From the NCBI GenBank assembly GCA_024349725.1, contig AP026064.1:766592-830591 (forward strand): a DNA stretch of 64,000 nt, read 5' to 3'. Under the pieces are notes generated by a model. The model worked only from the letters and a program-made list of their open reading frames with translations. It ran no database searches and was not told the DNA's origin. The translations under genes and the position numbers were made by a program. Positions 10,335 to 19,253 of this stretch are shown here, one piece after another; the first letter of the stretch is position 1; each line of letters starts with the position of its first letter. This DNA is from Arsenophonus endosymbiont of Ceratovacuna japonica. GTDB taxonomy: Bacteria; Pseudomonadota; Gammaproteobacteria; Enterobacterales; Enterobacteriaceae.

Positions 10335-11465
10335 ATGATTAAATTACCACCATTAAGTTTATATATACATATACCTTGGTGTATAAAAAAATGTTATTAT
10401 TGTGATTTTCATTCATATACATTAAAAAATGAATTACCAGAACAAAAATACATTACACACTTATTAAATGATCTACAAAATGATATTAAATTAATAAGTG
10501 ATCGAAAAGTTAATAGTATCTTTATTGGTGGTGGAACACCAAGTTTATTTAATGAAAAAACAATACAATATTTATTGTATGGCATAAATGAAAGATTATT
10601 ATTAGCATCTAATGCAGAGATTACTATAGAAACCAATCCTAGTATGGTTGAAATTAATCGTTTTAGTAAATATAAGCAAGTTGGTATTAATCGTATTTCT
10701 ATTGGTGTACAAAGTTTCAATACTAATAAACTTATTAAATTAGGTAGAATGCATAGCTCAAAAGAATCTATTCATGCTTTATCTTTAGTAGCAGGATTAA
10801 ATTTACATAGTTTTAATATTGATCTTATGCATGGTTTGCCTAATCAATCACTTAATCAAGCAATGTTTGATCTTAAAAAAGCAATTAATTTATTACCTCC
10901 ACATATTTCTTGGTATCAATTGACAATTGAACCAAATACAAAATTTGGATACCATAAACCAATATTACCTAATGATAAAATATTATGGCAAATTTTTTCT
11001 AAAGGTAATAAAATCCTGCGTAAATCTGGATATCAGCAATATGAAATTTCTAGTTATGCTAAGTCTGGTCATCAATCTAAACATAATTTAAATTATTGGC
11101 GTTTTGGAGATTATATTGGTATAGGTTGCGGTGCCCATGGAAAAATATCTTTTAATAATGGTCGTATTTTAAGAACAATAAAAACAAAACATCCATATAA
11201 ATATATGAATGGTAATTATATTCATCAACAAAAAGAAGTAAATCAATTAGATAGACCTTTTGAATTCTTTATGAATCGTTTTCGTTTACTTGAAGAAATA
11301 CCAAAACAAGATTTTATTAATTATACTGGTTTAATTGAAAATACAATTCGTAATCAACTTGATAATGCTATAGATCAAGGTTATATTACAGAAACTAAAT
11401 TAAATTGGCAAATTACTAATAAAGGTACATTATTTCTTAACTTTTTATTAATGTTATTTTTATAA
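10335..11465 (+). CDS. hemW: HemW, radical-SAM-family heme chaperone
   Basis: HemW belongs to the radical SAM superfamily and is related to oxygen-independent coproporphyrinogen oxidase, but family members with this motif set act as heme-transfer proteins for respiratory enzymes. The 376-residue product matches E. coli (378). The iron-sulfur motif CxxxCxxC is complete (Cys16, Cys20, Cys23, context PWCIKKCYYCDF). Downstream are IFIGGGTPSLF, NRISIGVQSF, DLMHGLPNQS and the HemW-typical HNLNYWRFGDYIGIGCGAHG. The start matches the E. coli MVKLPPLSLYIHIPWC. It is notable here because hemA, the first enzyme of heme synthesis, is missing from its usual place before prfA. Confidence 0.96.
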   Translation: MIKLPPLSLYIHIPWCIKKCYYCDFHSYTLKNELPEQKYITHLLNDLQNDIKLISDRKVNSIFIGGGTPSLFNEKTIQYLLYGINERLLLASNAEITIETNPSMVEINRFSKYKQVGINRISIGVQSFNTNKLIKLGRMHSSKESIHALSLVAGLNLHSFNIDLMHGLPNQSLNQAMFDLKKAINLLPPHISWYQLTIEPNTKFGYHKPILPNDKILWQIFSKGNKILRKSGYQQYEISSYAKSGHQSKHNLNYWRFGDYIGIGCGAHGKISFNNGRILRTIKTKHPYKYMNGNYIHQQKEVNQLDRPFEFFMNRFRLLEEIPKQDFINYTGLIENTIRNQLDNAIDQGYITETKLNWQITNKGTLFLNFLLMLFL

Positions 11466-11831
11466 AATGTTTATATATTATTTACATTGAATATAAATTT
11501 TATATTGATAAAAAATAAATAAAAAATAATTTTATAATTTTATTTATAATTAAAATTATAAATACATATTTATTCATAATATTTAAAATAATATTTTTAC
11601 AAAAAAATAACATATATTAATAATTAAATTTTATTAATAATTTATTATTCTAATAATAACAATTATTAAATAATAAATATAAAATTATATAAAAATATTT
11701 AAAACTATTAATTTATTATCAAAATATATTCTAATTAATATATAATAAAATTAACTATATTAATCTTAATTAAGATTATTAAATAATTATATATTTTACT
11801 AATATTATTAGTAAAATATATAAAGTAAATA
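11466..11831. other. Convergent spacer between hemW and sodA
   Basis: AT-rich, without genes. It holds an 18-base perfect palindrome at 11761-11778 and a strong hairpin at 11787-11823, described separately; both lie close to the end of sodA. Confidence 0.6.
11787..11823. terminator. Possible bidirectional terminator between hemW and sodA
   Basis: A perfect 17-bp stem (11787-11803 with 11807-11823) and a three-base loop lies nine bases after the sodA stop, between two converging genes. The stem contains one G-C pair. The position immediately after the stop codon and the stem length support a 3'-end role, though there is no separate T-run beyond the stem. Confidence 0.45.
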
Positions 11832-12458
11832 TTATCTTATTTTTTTTATAAAACGTCTTTCTGCTTCATCCCAGTTAACAACTGACCAAAAAGCTTTAAT
11901 ATATTCAAGTCTATTATTTTGATATTTAAGATAATAAGAATGCTCCCAAACATCGCATCCTAAAATTGGATAACTAAAATCTCTAGAAATATTCTTACCC
12001 ATTAATGGATTATCTTGATTAGATGTAGAAATAACCATCATTCTTCCATCTAATTTTAACACTAACCATACCCAACCAGAACCAAACCTAGTTATAGCTT
12101 CTGTTTCAAATATTTTTTTAAAATTATCAATACTAACAAAATCACGCTCAATTGCAGATTTTAATTCACCATGTAATTTAGTGCCTATTTTTAATCCATT
12201 CCAAAACATACTGTGATTAGCATGACCACCTGCATTATTACGTAAAAACATATACTTATCTTCTGATACTTTATCTAAATTTTGAATTAAATCATCGATA
12301 TAAAGTTTATTAAGATTAGGAAAATCCTTTACTATATTATTAGTATTATTTATATATGTTTGATGATGTTTAGTATGATGAATTTTCATTGTTCTTTCAT
12401 CAAAATATGGCTCTAATGCATTATATTCATATGGTATCAAAGGTAATGTATAACTCAC
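11832..12458 (-). CDS. sodA: Manganese superoxide dismutase
   Basis: SodA dismutates superoxide in the cytosol. The 208-residue protein follows E. coli SodA throughout. Metal ligands are His27, His82 (in GGHANHS), Asp169 and His173 (in DVWEH). The active-site glutamine is at residue 148 in SNQDNPLMG, the Mn-type position, whereas Fe-type enzymes carry it near residue 69; this separates it from sodB. The start codon is GTG at 12456-12458, supported by AGGAG nine bases upstream and by the N-terminus MSYTLP. The gene is alone between AT-rich spacers. Keeping one superoxide dismutase suggests aerobic metabolism in the host cell. Confidence 0.96.
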   Translation of the reverse strand: MSYTLPLIPYEYNALEPYFDERTMKIHHTKHHQTYINNTNNIVKDFPNLNKLYIDDLIQNLDKVSEDKYMFLRNNAGGHANHSMFWNGLKIGTKLHGELKSAIERDFVSIDNFKKIFETEAITRFGSGWVWLVLKLDGRMMVISTSNQDNPLMGKNISRDFSYPILGCDVWEHSYYLKYQNNRLEYIKAFWSVVNWDEAERRFIKKIR

Positions 12459-12901
12459 TTATATTAACTCCTATTATTTAAGTATAAAATATTTTATTTA
12501 AAATAAATTTATATAAAATTACTTAATTATTAATAAATTAAAATAAAAATAAAAAAAATTAAATAATTATAAATATAAAATAATTTTTATATAAATTTAA
12601 TATAAATAAAATATAATATTAATATTTAAATACTATTATATATTTACTACTGATATTATAAAAATAAATTAATTAATAAAAATATTATAAAATAATAAAT
12701 TATATATTTCATTTAAAATATATTAATACTTAATAATTTAAAATAACACATCAAATAATTTATCTTTTAAAATTAAATAAACTATTATATTATACTATTA
12801 TATTTATAAGAAATAAATAAAATATTTTTTATAAAAAAATTATATAATATAAGATTATATTTTAGATAATTAAAATTTTTATTATTTATAAATAAATTTA
12901 A
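12459..12901. other. AT-rich spacer between tmRNA 3' end and sodA
   Basis: No ORF and no GC-rich RNA element apart from the tmRNA that begins at 12902. The minus-strand sequence just after the tmRNA 3' end reads TTA in place of the usual encoded CCA. The sodA ribosome-binding site is at 12468-12472. Confidence 0.6.
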
Positions 12902-13262
12902 TGGAGCTGGCGGGAATTGAACCCGCGTCCGAAATTTTTACATCCTTAGCACTACATGTTTAGTCTAATCTTTAATTTTTATTAATTAGATATGTATAGA
13001 CAACACTACTAATTAACTAACCTGATTAATTTTAACACTTATTACCACAGATGAGGTATTAGCGCTATCTCTTTTAATTTTAACCTCTCTAACCCATTTC
13101 CTAAAGAGAAAAGGTGATGGAGAAAGGGTCTGTACAGATTATTAAGCTGCCAGTGCGTAGTTTTCGTCTTTTGCGACTATTATTTACGGTTTTTTACGAG
13201 GCCACCGCCCCTCGACATGCACCTTGGGTTTCATAAATTCCGTCGAATCCAAAATCAGCCCC
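12902..13262 (-). ncRNA. ssrA: tmRNA
   Basis: tmRNA works with SmpB to rescue stalled ribosomes, acting as alanyl-tRNA and then as a short mRNA for a degradation tag. On the minus strand the 5' end GGGGCUG pairs with CAGCUCC at the 3' end, with the G3-U wobble that alanyl-tRNA synthetase needs. The T-arm and the segment GACGCGGGTTCAATTCCCGC are enterobacterial. The resume region AATAGTC is followed by GCA AAA GAC GAA AAC TAC GCA CTG GCA GCT TAA, so the encoded tag is AKDENYALAA; E. coli has Asn where this has Lys. After the discriminator A the genome reads TTA, so the 3' CCA is not encoded and would have to be added by a CCA-adding enzyme. smpB lies 50 bases upstream on the same strand. Confidence 0.97.
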
Positions 13263-13312
13263 AAATTAATTATTTTATAATATCAAATAAAAACTTTATA
13301 ATACTAAATAGT

Positions 13313-13771
13313 TTAATTATTAAAAATAGACTTTTTCATAATTCTATCTTTATCTAATTTCCATTCACGATCTTTAATTAAATGACGTTTATCGTGATCT
13401 TTTTTACCTTTAGCAATACCAATTTTAACCTTACACCAAGCTTTTTTCCAATAAAGAGATAATGTTATTATAGTATAACCTTTACGATTAATTTTACCAA
13501 ATAGTGAAACAAGTTCAAACTTATTAAGTAATAACTTTCTAGTACGTATTGAATCATTACTAGTATGATAAAATTTTGTATTTAATGGAATAATTGTAGC
13601 ACCAAAAAAATATGCTTCACTTTTTTTTAATAAAATATAACTATTACTAATATTAACTTTACCAACACGAAGTGATTTAACTTCCCAACCTTTTAAAACT
13701 ATACCTGCTTCAATTTCTTCACTAATAAAATACTCATGGTATGCTTTTTTATTTAAAATAATATTTGTCAT
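13313..13771 (-). CDS. smpB: SsrA-binding protein SmpB
   Basis: SmpB binds tmRNA and delivers it to stalled ribosomes. The product is 152 residues against 160 in E. coli. It keeps the OB-fold motifs [17 protein letters not shown] and GKVNISNSY and the C-terminal ribosome-probing tail with [24 protein letters not shown]. The N-terminal extension of E. coli is a few residues shorter here. The gene is immediately upstream of ssrA on the same strand, so both components are together as in E. coli. I see only a weak ribosome-binding site; the start is the ATG that matches the family N-terminus ([12 protein letters not shown]). Confidence 0.96.
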   Translation of the reverse strand: MTNIILNKKAYHEYFISEEIEAGIVLKGWEVKSLRVGKVNISNSYILLKKSEAYFFGATIIPLNTKFYHTSNDSIRTRKLLLNKFELVSLFGKINRKGYTIITLSLYWKKAWCKVKIGIAKGKKDHDKRHLIKDREWKLDKDRIMKKSIFNN

Positions 13772-14112
13772 ATTAAATTTATATGTTTTTATTTACCATT
13801 ATCTTAATTATAGTATATATTATTATAAATTAATTAAATTATAATAAAATTATATATTATAAAAAAAATATATAATTTAGTCAAATAATATTAATTACAT
13901 ATATTATTAATATTTAATTTTATAAATTATAAACTATAAAACTATATTAATGATAAATAATTACATAAATTGTAATTAATAAAATTAAATTATATTTTAA
14001 TTTTATATTTACTAATAAATTAGTAAGATAATTTTTAATTTTATTAAAACTAATTATATAAATATATAATAAAATTTTTATTAAATGCATATACAAAATT
14101 TATGGTGGTAAA
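13772..14112. other. Divergent spacer between smpB and rnfH
   Basis: AT-rich region that must carry promoters for both directions. In E. coli ratA precedes the rnfH homologue (ratB) at this place; I see no ratA remains. GGTGG at 14103-14107 lies shortly before the rnfH start. Confidence 0.6.
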
Positions 14113-14391
14113 ATGAATGTTGAAGTTGTTTTTGCATTACCAGATAAACAATTTTTATTTAATATTCAATTAACATATGGTGATAATATTGAAAAAGCAA
14201 TTATAAAATCAGGTATTTTATTAATTTGTAATGAAATTAATTTAAGAAAAAATAAAGTAGGAATTTATAGTAAAATTGCAAAATTATCTGATATTTTATC
14301 TGATGGTGATCGAGTTGAAATTTATCGTCCTTTATTATCTGATCCAAAAGAAATACGTCGTAAAAAGGTAAAAAAACAAAAAAATAAATAA
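14113..14391 (+). CDS. rnfH: RnfH/RatB family ubiquitin-like-fold protein (UPF0125)
   Basis: The 92-residue product matches E. coli YfjF/RatB almost over its full length: VEVVFALPDKQFL at the N-terminus, NLRKNKVGIYSKIAKLSDILSDGDRVEIYRPL in pieces across the middle, and DPKEIRRKK at the end. The fold is beta-grasp and the biochemical role is not settled; the name RnfH comes from linkage with rnf genes in other bacteria. It is divergent from smpB as in E. coli, but the partner ratA (toxin-like START-domain protein) is missing. Persistence of this gene in such a small gene set suggests a housekeeping function. Confidence 0.9.
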   Translation: MNVEVVFALPDKQFLFNIQLTYGDNIEKAIIKSGILLICNEINLRKNKVGIYSKIAKLSDILSDGDRVEIYRPLLSDPKEIRRKKVKKQKNK

Positions 14392-15081
14392 TTTATTTAT
14401 TTTAAAAATTTTTTATTAATTCTTATTTAAATAAATAATTATATTATATTAGTATAAATATAATATAATTTTTAATATATTAAATTATTATTAATATAAA
14501 CTACAATATTTTTATTATAAATTATCTATATAAAATATAACATTAAATGTTTTTATCAAAATTTTTTTTATAATGACATTTAATGATATATAAACTATTT
14601 ATTATTTTAGTTTCTTATTTTATTTTTATATTATTATTTTTAAAAAATATATAATTAATATTAATTTAATTAAAAAATTTTTATATATTTTTATATAAAT
14701 TATTAAATTTGATATATTATTATACAATAAATAAATTTTTATACTAAAAAAATTTATATATTTTGTGTAAATATTTAATAAATAATAATTTTTTATAAAT
14801 TATTTTATATAATAAAAACATTTATATTTATATTGAAACAATATTAATTAATTTAAATATATAAATAATAATTTTTAATTAAAATAATATTTCTAAATAA
14901 TTCAAATTATATTTTATATAAAATATATTTAATATTAAATTAATTATAAATCATAGTATCATTTTAAATAAAATATAAAATGTTTTATTTATCGTAAATT
15001 AAAAAAATAGTTAAATTTATAATATTAAAATAAATAAAATGATTATATTATAACAATTTTATTAATAATTTCTTTATGATT
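14392..15081. other. Convergent AT-rich spacer between rnfH and ygfZ
   Basis: About 690 bases with no ORF, RNA gene or pseudogene that I can recognise; only A/T runs and short imperfect palindromes. Confidence 0.6.
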
Positions 15082-16062
15082 TTATTTACTATTTTTTAAT
15101 AAATAAGGTAAAGATTGAATAGTTAATTGACTATTTTTTATTTTCGATAGCCTAAAAATACTTTTTTTATGAATATTATTATTCATGACAACTTGAATAC
15201 TAATAAAATTATTTTTTAAAATTGTTGCAGCTAATATTATACCTGTGCGACGCCAATTATCACCTATTTTCCATTCAATAGATTCACCAATTTTTGGCAT
15301 TACATTTGCTACTCCAGATAAATAAAACATAGATCTTTTATTAGAACCATGATATTTTACTTTAGCTATTATTTCTTGTCCAATATAACAACCCTTATTA
15401 AAGCTAATACTAGAAGGAAATGCTTGTAAATTAACTTCTTGAGGAATAAATAATTCACTATTTTCAATATCAATATTAACAATTCCAGAAGCAATATCTA
15501 AATATAACCATTGTTGATTATTACCATGATAATTAATATATTTTGTTAATTTAGTAGCAATTTCAATATTAGTAATAATTAAAAACCGTTCATATGGTAA
15601 ATTAAAATGTAATAAGGTTGTTTGTTTAGTATGAATAACTGATTTTTCTTGATTTGGTAATTTAATAAAAATATTCTTTAATATTTCACGAGCTCCTTTA
15701 CCAATAACGCCTAATAATATAATATTATTATCTTGATGAAACATTATTTTTGAAAACAAAGCATATTTTTTAATTTCAATTAATTGTTTTTTAGATATAC
15801 TATTACGTAGTATATATCCAAATCCTTCATTATAAAAAAACAAACGTAATGTGCTATATATTTTACCTTTAGCATTACAATGAGCAGTTAATATATGTTC
15901 TTGTGAGTTTAATGCATAAATATCCATAGTTAATTGAGTTTGTAGATATTTTGCAGAATCTATTCCTGTTACTTTAATAAAACTCCAATCATTAAGTATA
16001 ATTAACATTGGTTTATTATATTCATTATTAACAATTGGTATAAATGTATTTAGTTTTATCAT
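15082..16062 (-). CDS. ygfZ: YgfZ, tetrahydrofolate-binding protein for Fe-S cluster maintenance
   Basis: YgfZ is related to the glycine-cleavage T-protein, binds folate, and supports the activity of a subset of Fe-S enzymes, including MiaB-type tRNA thiomethylation. The product has 326 residues, the same as E. coli. The signature K-G-C-Y-x-G-Q-E is at residues 223-230 with the key Cys225, followed by VKYHGSNKR. The start gives an N-terminal extension comparable to the E. coli protein, and the WSFIKVTGIDSAKYLQTQLT block aligns with the folate-domain start. The gene is isolated, flanked by AT-rich spacers. It would be expected to support HemW and other Fe-S proteins of the cell; that link is inferred. 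Confidence 0.94.
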   Translation of the reverse strand: MIKLNTFIPIVNNEYNKPMLIILNDWSFIKVTGIDSAKYLQTQLTMDIYALNSQEHILTAHCNAKGKIYSTLRLFFYNEGFGYILRNSISKKQLIEIKKYALFSKIMFHQDNNIILLGVIGKGAREILKNIFIKLPNQEKSVIHTKQTTLLHFNLPYERFLIITNIEIATKLTKYINYHGNNQQWLYLDIASGIVNIDIENSELFIPQEVNLQAFPSSISFNKGCYIGQEIIAKVKYHGSNKRSMFYLSGVANVMPKIGESIEWKIGDNWRRTGIILAATILKNNFISIQVVMNNNIHKKSIFRLSKIKNSQLTIQSLPYLLKNSK

Positions 16063-16383
16063 ATGAAAATCTTTTAATACATGGAATAAAATTAATTATA
16101 TTAATTAAAATGTTTACATAATAAAATAAATAATATTATTAATATAAATTACTAATATTTATATTAAAATAATTTATATATAAAATTTTTAGTAATTTAT
16201 AAATCATTATTTATATAAAAATTTACTTAAATTATTTTAATATAAATTAAAATATAAATAAATAATTATTAATAATTAAATTAACTAAAATTGCGTTATA
16301 AATTTCTATAATACTAAATATTTACATTACTAATTAATAATAAATCTATATTAAGATAAAATAATGATAATTTAGAAAAAATA
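16063..16383. other. AT-rich spacer between ygfZ and thiI
   Basis: No feature recognised beyond A/T runs. Confidence 0.6.
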
Positions 16384-17844
16384 TTAATCAGTATTATTAT
16401 GTTGATATACTTTTATATTTTTAAATCCTTGTTCATATAAATAAATTGCCTGCAATCGACTCATAATACCATTTTCGCAATAAAGTAAATAAGTATTTTC
16501 TTGTGGTAACTTAGAAAATTGATTACTTAATTTATAAAATGGCATTAATATTATTTTAATATCTTTAATATTAAGTGGGTGTGCTTCCTGTTCATCTGAA
16601 GATCTAATATCTAATATAATATCATTATCTGAAAATACAGTAACATTTTCTACTGATGATGTTTTATTTTTATTATTATTTATTATCTGTGTAATATTAA
16701 TATTTTGTGTCTTACTAACAACATTGTTAAGTATAGTAAAATCAAAATTGTTTTCTTGTTCTTCTATTTTTGATTTAACTGCTTTTACTGTTGGATTTTT
16801 TGAAAGAATACTACAAAACTCAGGAATATTATTTGAAAATCCTTCCGTTCCTATTTTTCGAGCAATATTAATAATTCCTTCTTTATCATATGATATCAAT
16901 GGTCTTAATATTAACGTATCAGTTACATTATCAATTGAATATAAATTAGTTAATGTCTGGCTAGAAACTTGACCTAATGATTCACCAGTTACTAAAGCTT
17001 TAATCTTATAACGATTTGCTATATTAGATGCCGCTCGCATCATCATTCTTTTAAGTATTACTCCCATATATCTATTATCAATCTTTACAATAATTTCTCT
17101 TACAATAGATGTAAAATCTATTATAAAAAAACGTACTTTATGTGATCGACTAAAGTTATACCAAAGATGGTAAGCAACTTGCTTAACACTGATCTCATGA
17201 TTAAATCCACCTAAATTAAAAAAACAATAATTAACTCTACAACCACGTCTAATTAACATATAACTAGAAACACCTGAATCAAATCCACCAGATATTAATG
17301 ATAAAACATCTTCTTGAGTACCAATAGGAAATCCACCAATTCCTGATTCGCTAGACTTAATAAAAAAAACTTTATGATTTTTAATTTCAATATTCACAGT
17401 AATATCAGGTGTATTAAGTTTTACCTTAGCTGATGAAATATTTTGATTTAAACCAGTTCCAACATAACGTTCTACTTCAATTGAAGTAAAATCATGTTTA
17501 CCTCGTCTCTTAACACGTACACAAAAAGTTTTATTTTTTAACAACTCTGCATAAATTATATAAGCTAACTCAAAAATATTATGTAAATTACGAAATTTAA
17601 ATTCTTCAACTAACATAATGCAATGAATACCAGGTATTTTTGTTAAAGTATTATAAATTATATTATAAAATTTATTTTTTTTTGTATGAACTTCAATATT
17701 ATCCCAATTACGAATAATAATAATATCCATATCTAATACTTTTAATATATTAAAAATATTATTAGATAATATCTTTATAAAATGTAATCGTACTGATTTG
17801 CTTTTAATTATAATCTCAGAAAATAATTTAATAATAAACTTCAT
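16384..17844 (-). CDS. thiI: tRNA 4-thiouridine synthase ThiI with rhodanese domain
   Basis: ThiI adenylates U8 of tRNA and transfers sulfur from IscS to make 4-thiouridine; in E. coli it also activates ThiS for thiazole synthesis. The 486-residue protein has an N-terminal ferredoxin-like and THUMP region (to about residue 165), a PP-loop ATP pyrophosphatase domain with SGGFDSG at 185-191, and a C-terminal rhodanese domain. Both redox cysteines are present: Cys344 (PEFCSI) and the persulfide-carrying Cys456 ([14 protein letters not shown]). The linker around residues 380-400 is Asn-rich and longer than in E. coli. In E. coli thiI stands divergent from xseB-ispA-dxs, and it does so here. Since ThiI takes sulfur directly from IscS, loss of tusA in this window need not affect it. 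Confidence 0.97.
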   Translation of the reverse strand: MKFIIKLFSEIIIKSKSVRLHFIKILSNNIFNILKVLDMDIIIIRNWDNIEVHTKKNKFYNIIYNTLTKIPGIHCIMLVEEFKFRNLHNIFELAYIIYAELLKNKTFCVRVKRRGKHDFTSIEVERYVGTGLNQNISSAKVKLNTPDITVNIEIKNHKVFFIKSSESGIGGFPIGTQEDVLSLISGGFDSGVSSYMLIRRGCRVNYCFFNLGGFNHEISVKQVAYHLWYNFSRSHKVRFFIIDFTSIVREIIVKIDNRYMGVILKRMMMRAASNIANRYKIKALVTGESLGQVSSQTLTNLYSIDNVTDTLILRPLISYDKEGIINIARKIGTEGFSNNIPEFCSILSKNPTVKAVKSKIEEQENNFDFTILNNVVSKTQNINITQIINNNKNKTSSVENVTVFSDNDIILDIRSSDEQEAHPLNIKDIKIILMPFYKLSNQFSKLPQENTYLLYCENGIMSRLQAIYLYEQGFKNIKVYQHNNTD

Positions 17845-18051
17845 AATTTTATATAAAATTAAATTTTTATTTTTATGAATAAATATATATTATACATATT
17901 TATTATATTAAGTATTTAATTTAAAAAATAAAAATATAATATTTTTAATATTTATATTTAAAATTATAAAAATAATAAATTGTATTAATAAATATAATAA
18001 AATATATTGTATTATATATATTAAAATAACATTAAGGTAAATAAAATCATT

Positions 18052-18306
18052 ATGTCTAAAAAGAAAATATCTAATAAAGAAGATTCTTTATCTTTCGAAA
18101 ATTTACTTACAACATTAGAACAAGTTGTTTCACGATTAGAGTCAGGTGAACTTCCATTAGAAAAAGCATTAACTGAATTTGAATATGGTATTAAATTATC
18201 TAGACAAGGTCAAAAAGCATTACAGCAAGCAGAACAACGTGTGCAAATTTTATTACAAAATAATAATAATGAATCTTTAAGTAATTTTACAGAAGAAAAT
18301 AAATAA
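18052..18306 (+). CDS. xseB: Exodeoxyribonuclease VII small subunit
   Basis: XseB joins several copies to one XseA to form exonuclease VII, which degrades single-stranded DNA. The 84-residue protein shows the family pattern [35 protein letters not shown] in pieces, followed by a long helix ending [11 protein letters not shown]. coli XseB is 80 residues. It opens the xseB-ispA-dxs operon; the ispA that should start at its stop codon is a pseudogene. AAGG lies rather far upstream of the ATG, so initiation may be weak. Confidence 0.94.
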   Translation: MSKKKISNKEDSLSFENLLTTLEQVVSRLESGELPLEKALTEFEYGIKLSRQGQKALQQAEQRVQILLQNNNNESLSNFTEENK

Positions 18307-19150
18307 ATTATATATAAAATAATAACTTTTTTTATACTAATACAAATAGATCAAAAATTAAGTTAATAAGATATTAATAAAAAAATTTAATAAAATTTTA
18401 TTAAATAAAAGTAAAATTATGTAAATTATTAGATAAATTAAATTATTTGAGAGAAATGAATTAAAACAATATTTAATTTGTGATATAGAAAATATATTAA
18501 GTATTTTTATGAAAAAATTAAATTTACTAGATTTATACATTAAATATATTTACTATTATTAATTAATGCATTGTAATTTACCATAATATATCATTATAAT
18601 TTACGTCATAAATAACCTATATATAATATTTTATTTATATCTGATGTTTATCGATGTTAATCTATTATAATGATAATAAAATTACCTAATATTACTGTAG
18701 TATTTTATATATATTATGATAAAATATTAGATGTAAAATTAAAATATAAAAGAATTAATATTAATATATTAAAAATAATTTATAATTATAAAATTTATTA
18801 TTTAATTCGTTTTGATATTATAGTCAATTAGTTTATAGTTAATTATAAAGGTTGTAAATTATTACTATTATTGGATAATTATTCAAATAAAATTATAATA
18901 TTATTTCAAATTAGTTATAATATTATTAATGTTATTAATAATATTAATATTTTAGATAAAAATTATATATCTAATAAAAAAATAAAATATCTATTTATCA
19001 TTAATGAGTATTAAATACACAAAAAAAGAAAATAATTTATATAAATAAAATATTAATATGATTTATATATTAAAATAGAAACATAAATTTAATATAAAAT
19101 ACTATAAAATTTAATAAATTTTATTATTAATCATAAAATTAATTTTCTAA
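18307..19150 (+). pseudogene. ispA: Decayed farnesyl diphosphate synthase (ispA)
   Basis: Between xseB and dxs, exactly where ispA lies in enterobacteria, the plus strand still reads as IspA across frame shifts and stops. From 18491 it gives NILSIFMKKLNLLDLYI against YGALLGGKRLRPFLVY. Then, after a deletion of roughly 17 codons, IKYIYYY-stop-LMHCNLP against VECIHAYSLIHDDLP, and NLRHK-stop-PI against DLRRGLPT. From about 18770 it gives YKIYYLIRFDIIVN, stop, then YKGCKLLLLLDNYSNKI and INNINILDK against the region HKTGALIR to DTATLGK. The first Asp-rich motif is destroyed and the second (DDILD) reads YNIIN. Recognisable homology ends near 19010; the outer limits given are estimates from the expected gene length. 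Comparison is with E. coli IspA from memory. Confidence 0.82.
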
Positions 19151-19253
19151 TTACAGAATAAATATTTTTAGTAAAAATGTAAATCTTCAAAATAATTTTT
19201 AATATAATTACTATTATTGATATAAATAAAAAATAATTATTTAATGAGTAAAT

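Noticed and set aside
18358..18540. A 60-codon hydrophobic open frame on the minus strand
   Set aside because: It lies within the ispA remnant on the opposite strand; its Ile/Phe/Leu-rich product is typical of random A/T sequence and has no motif or ribosome-binding site.
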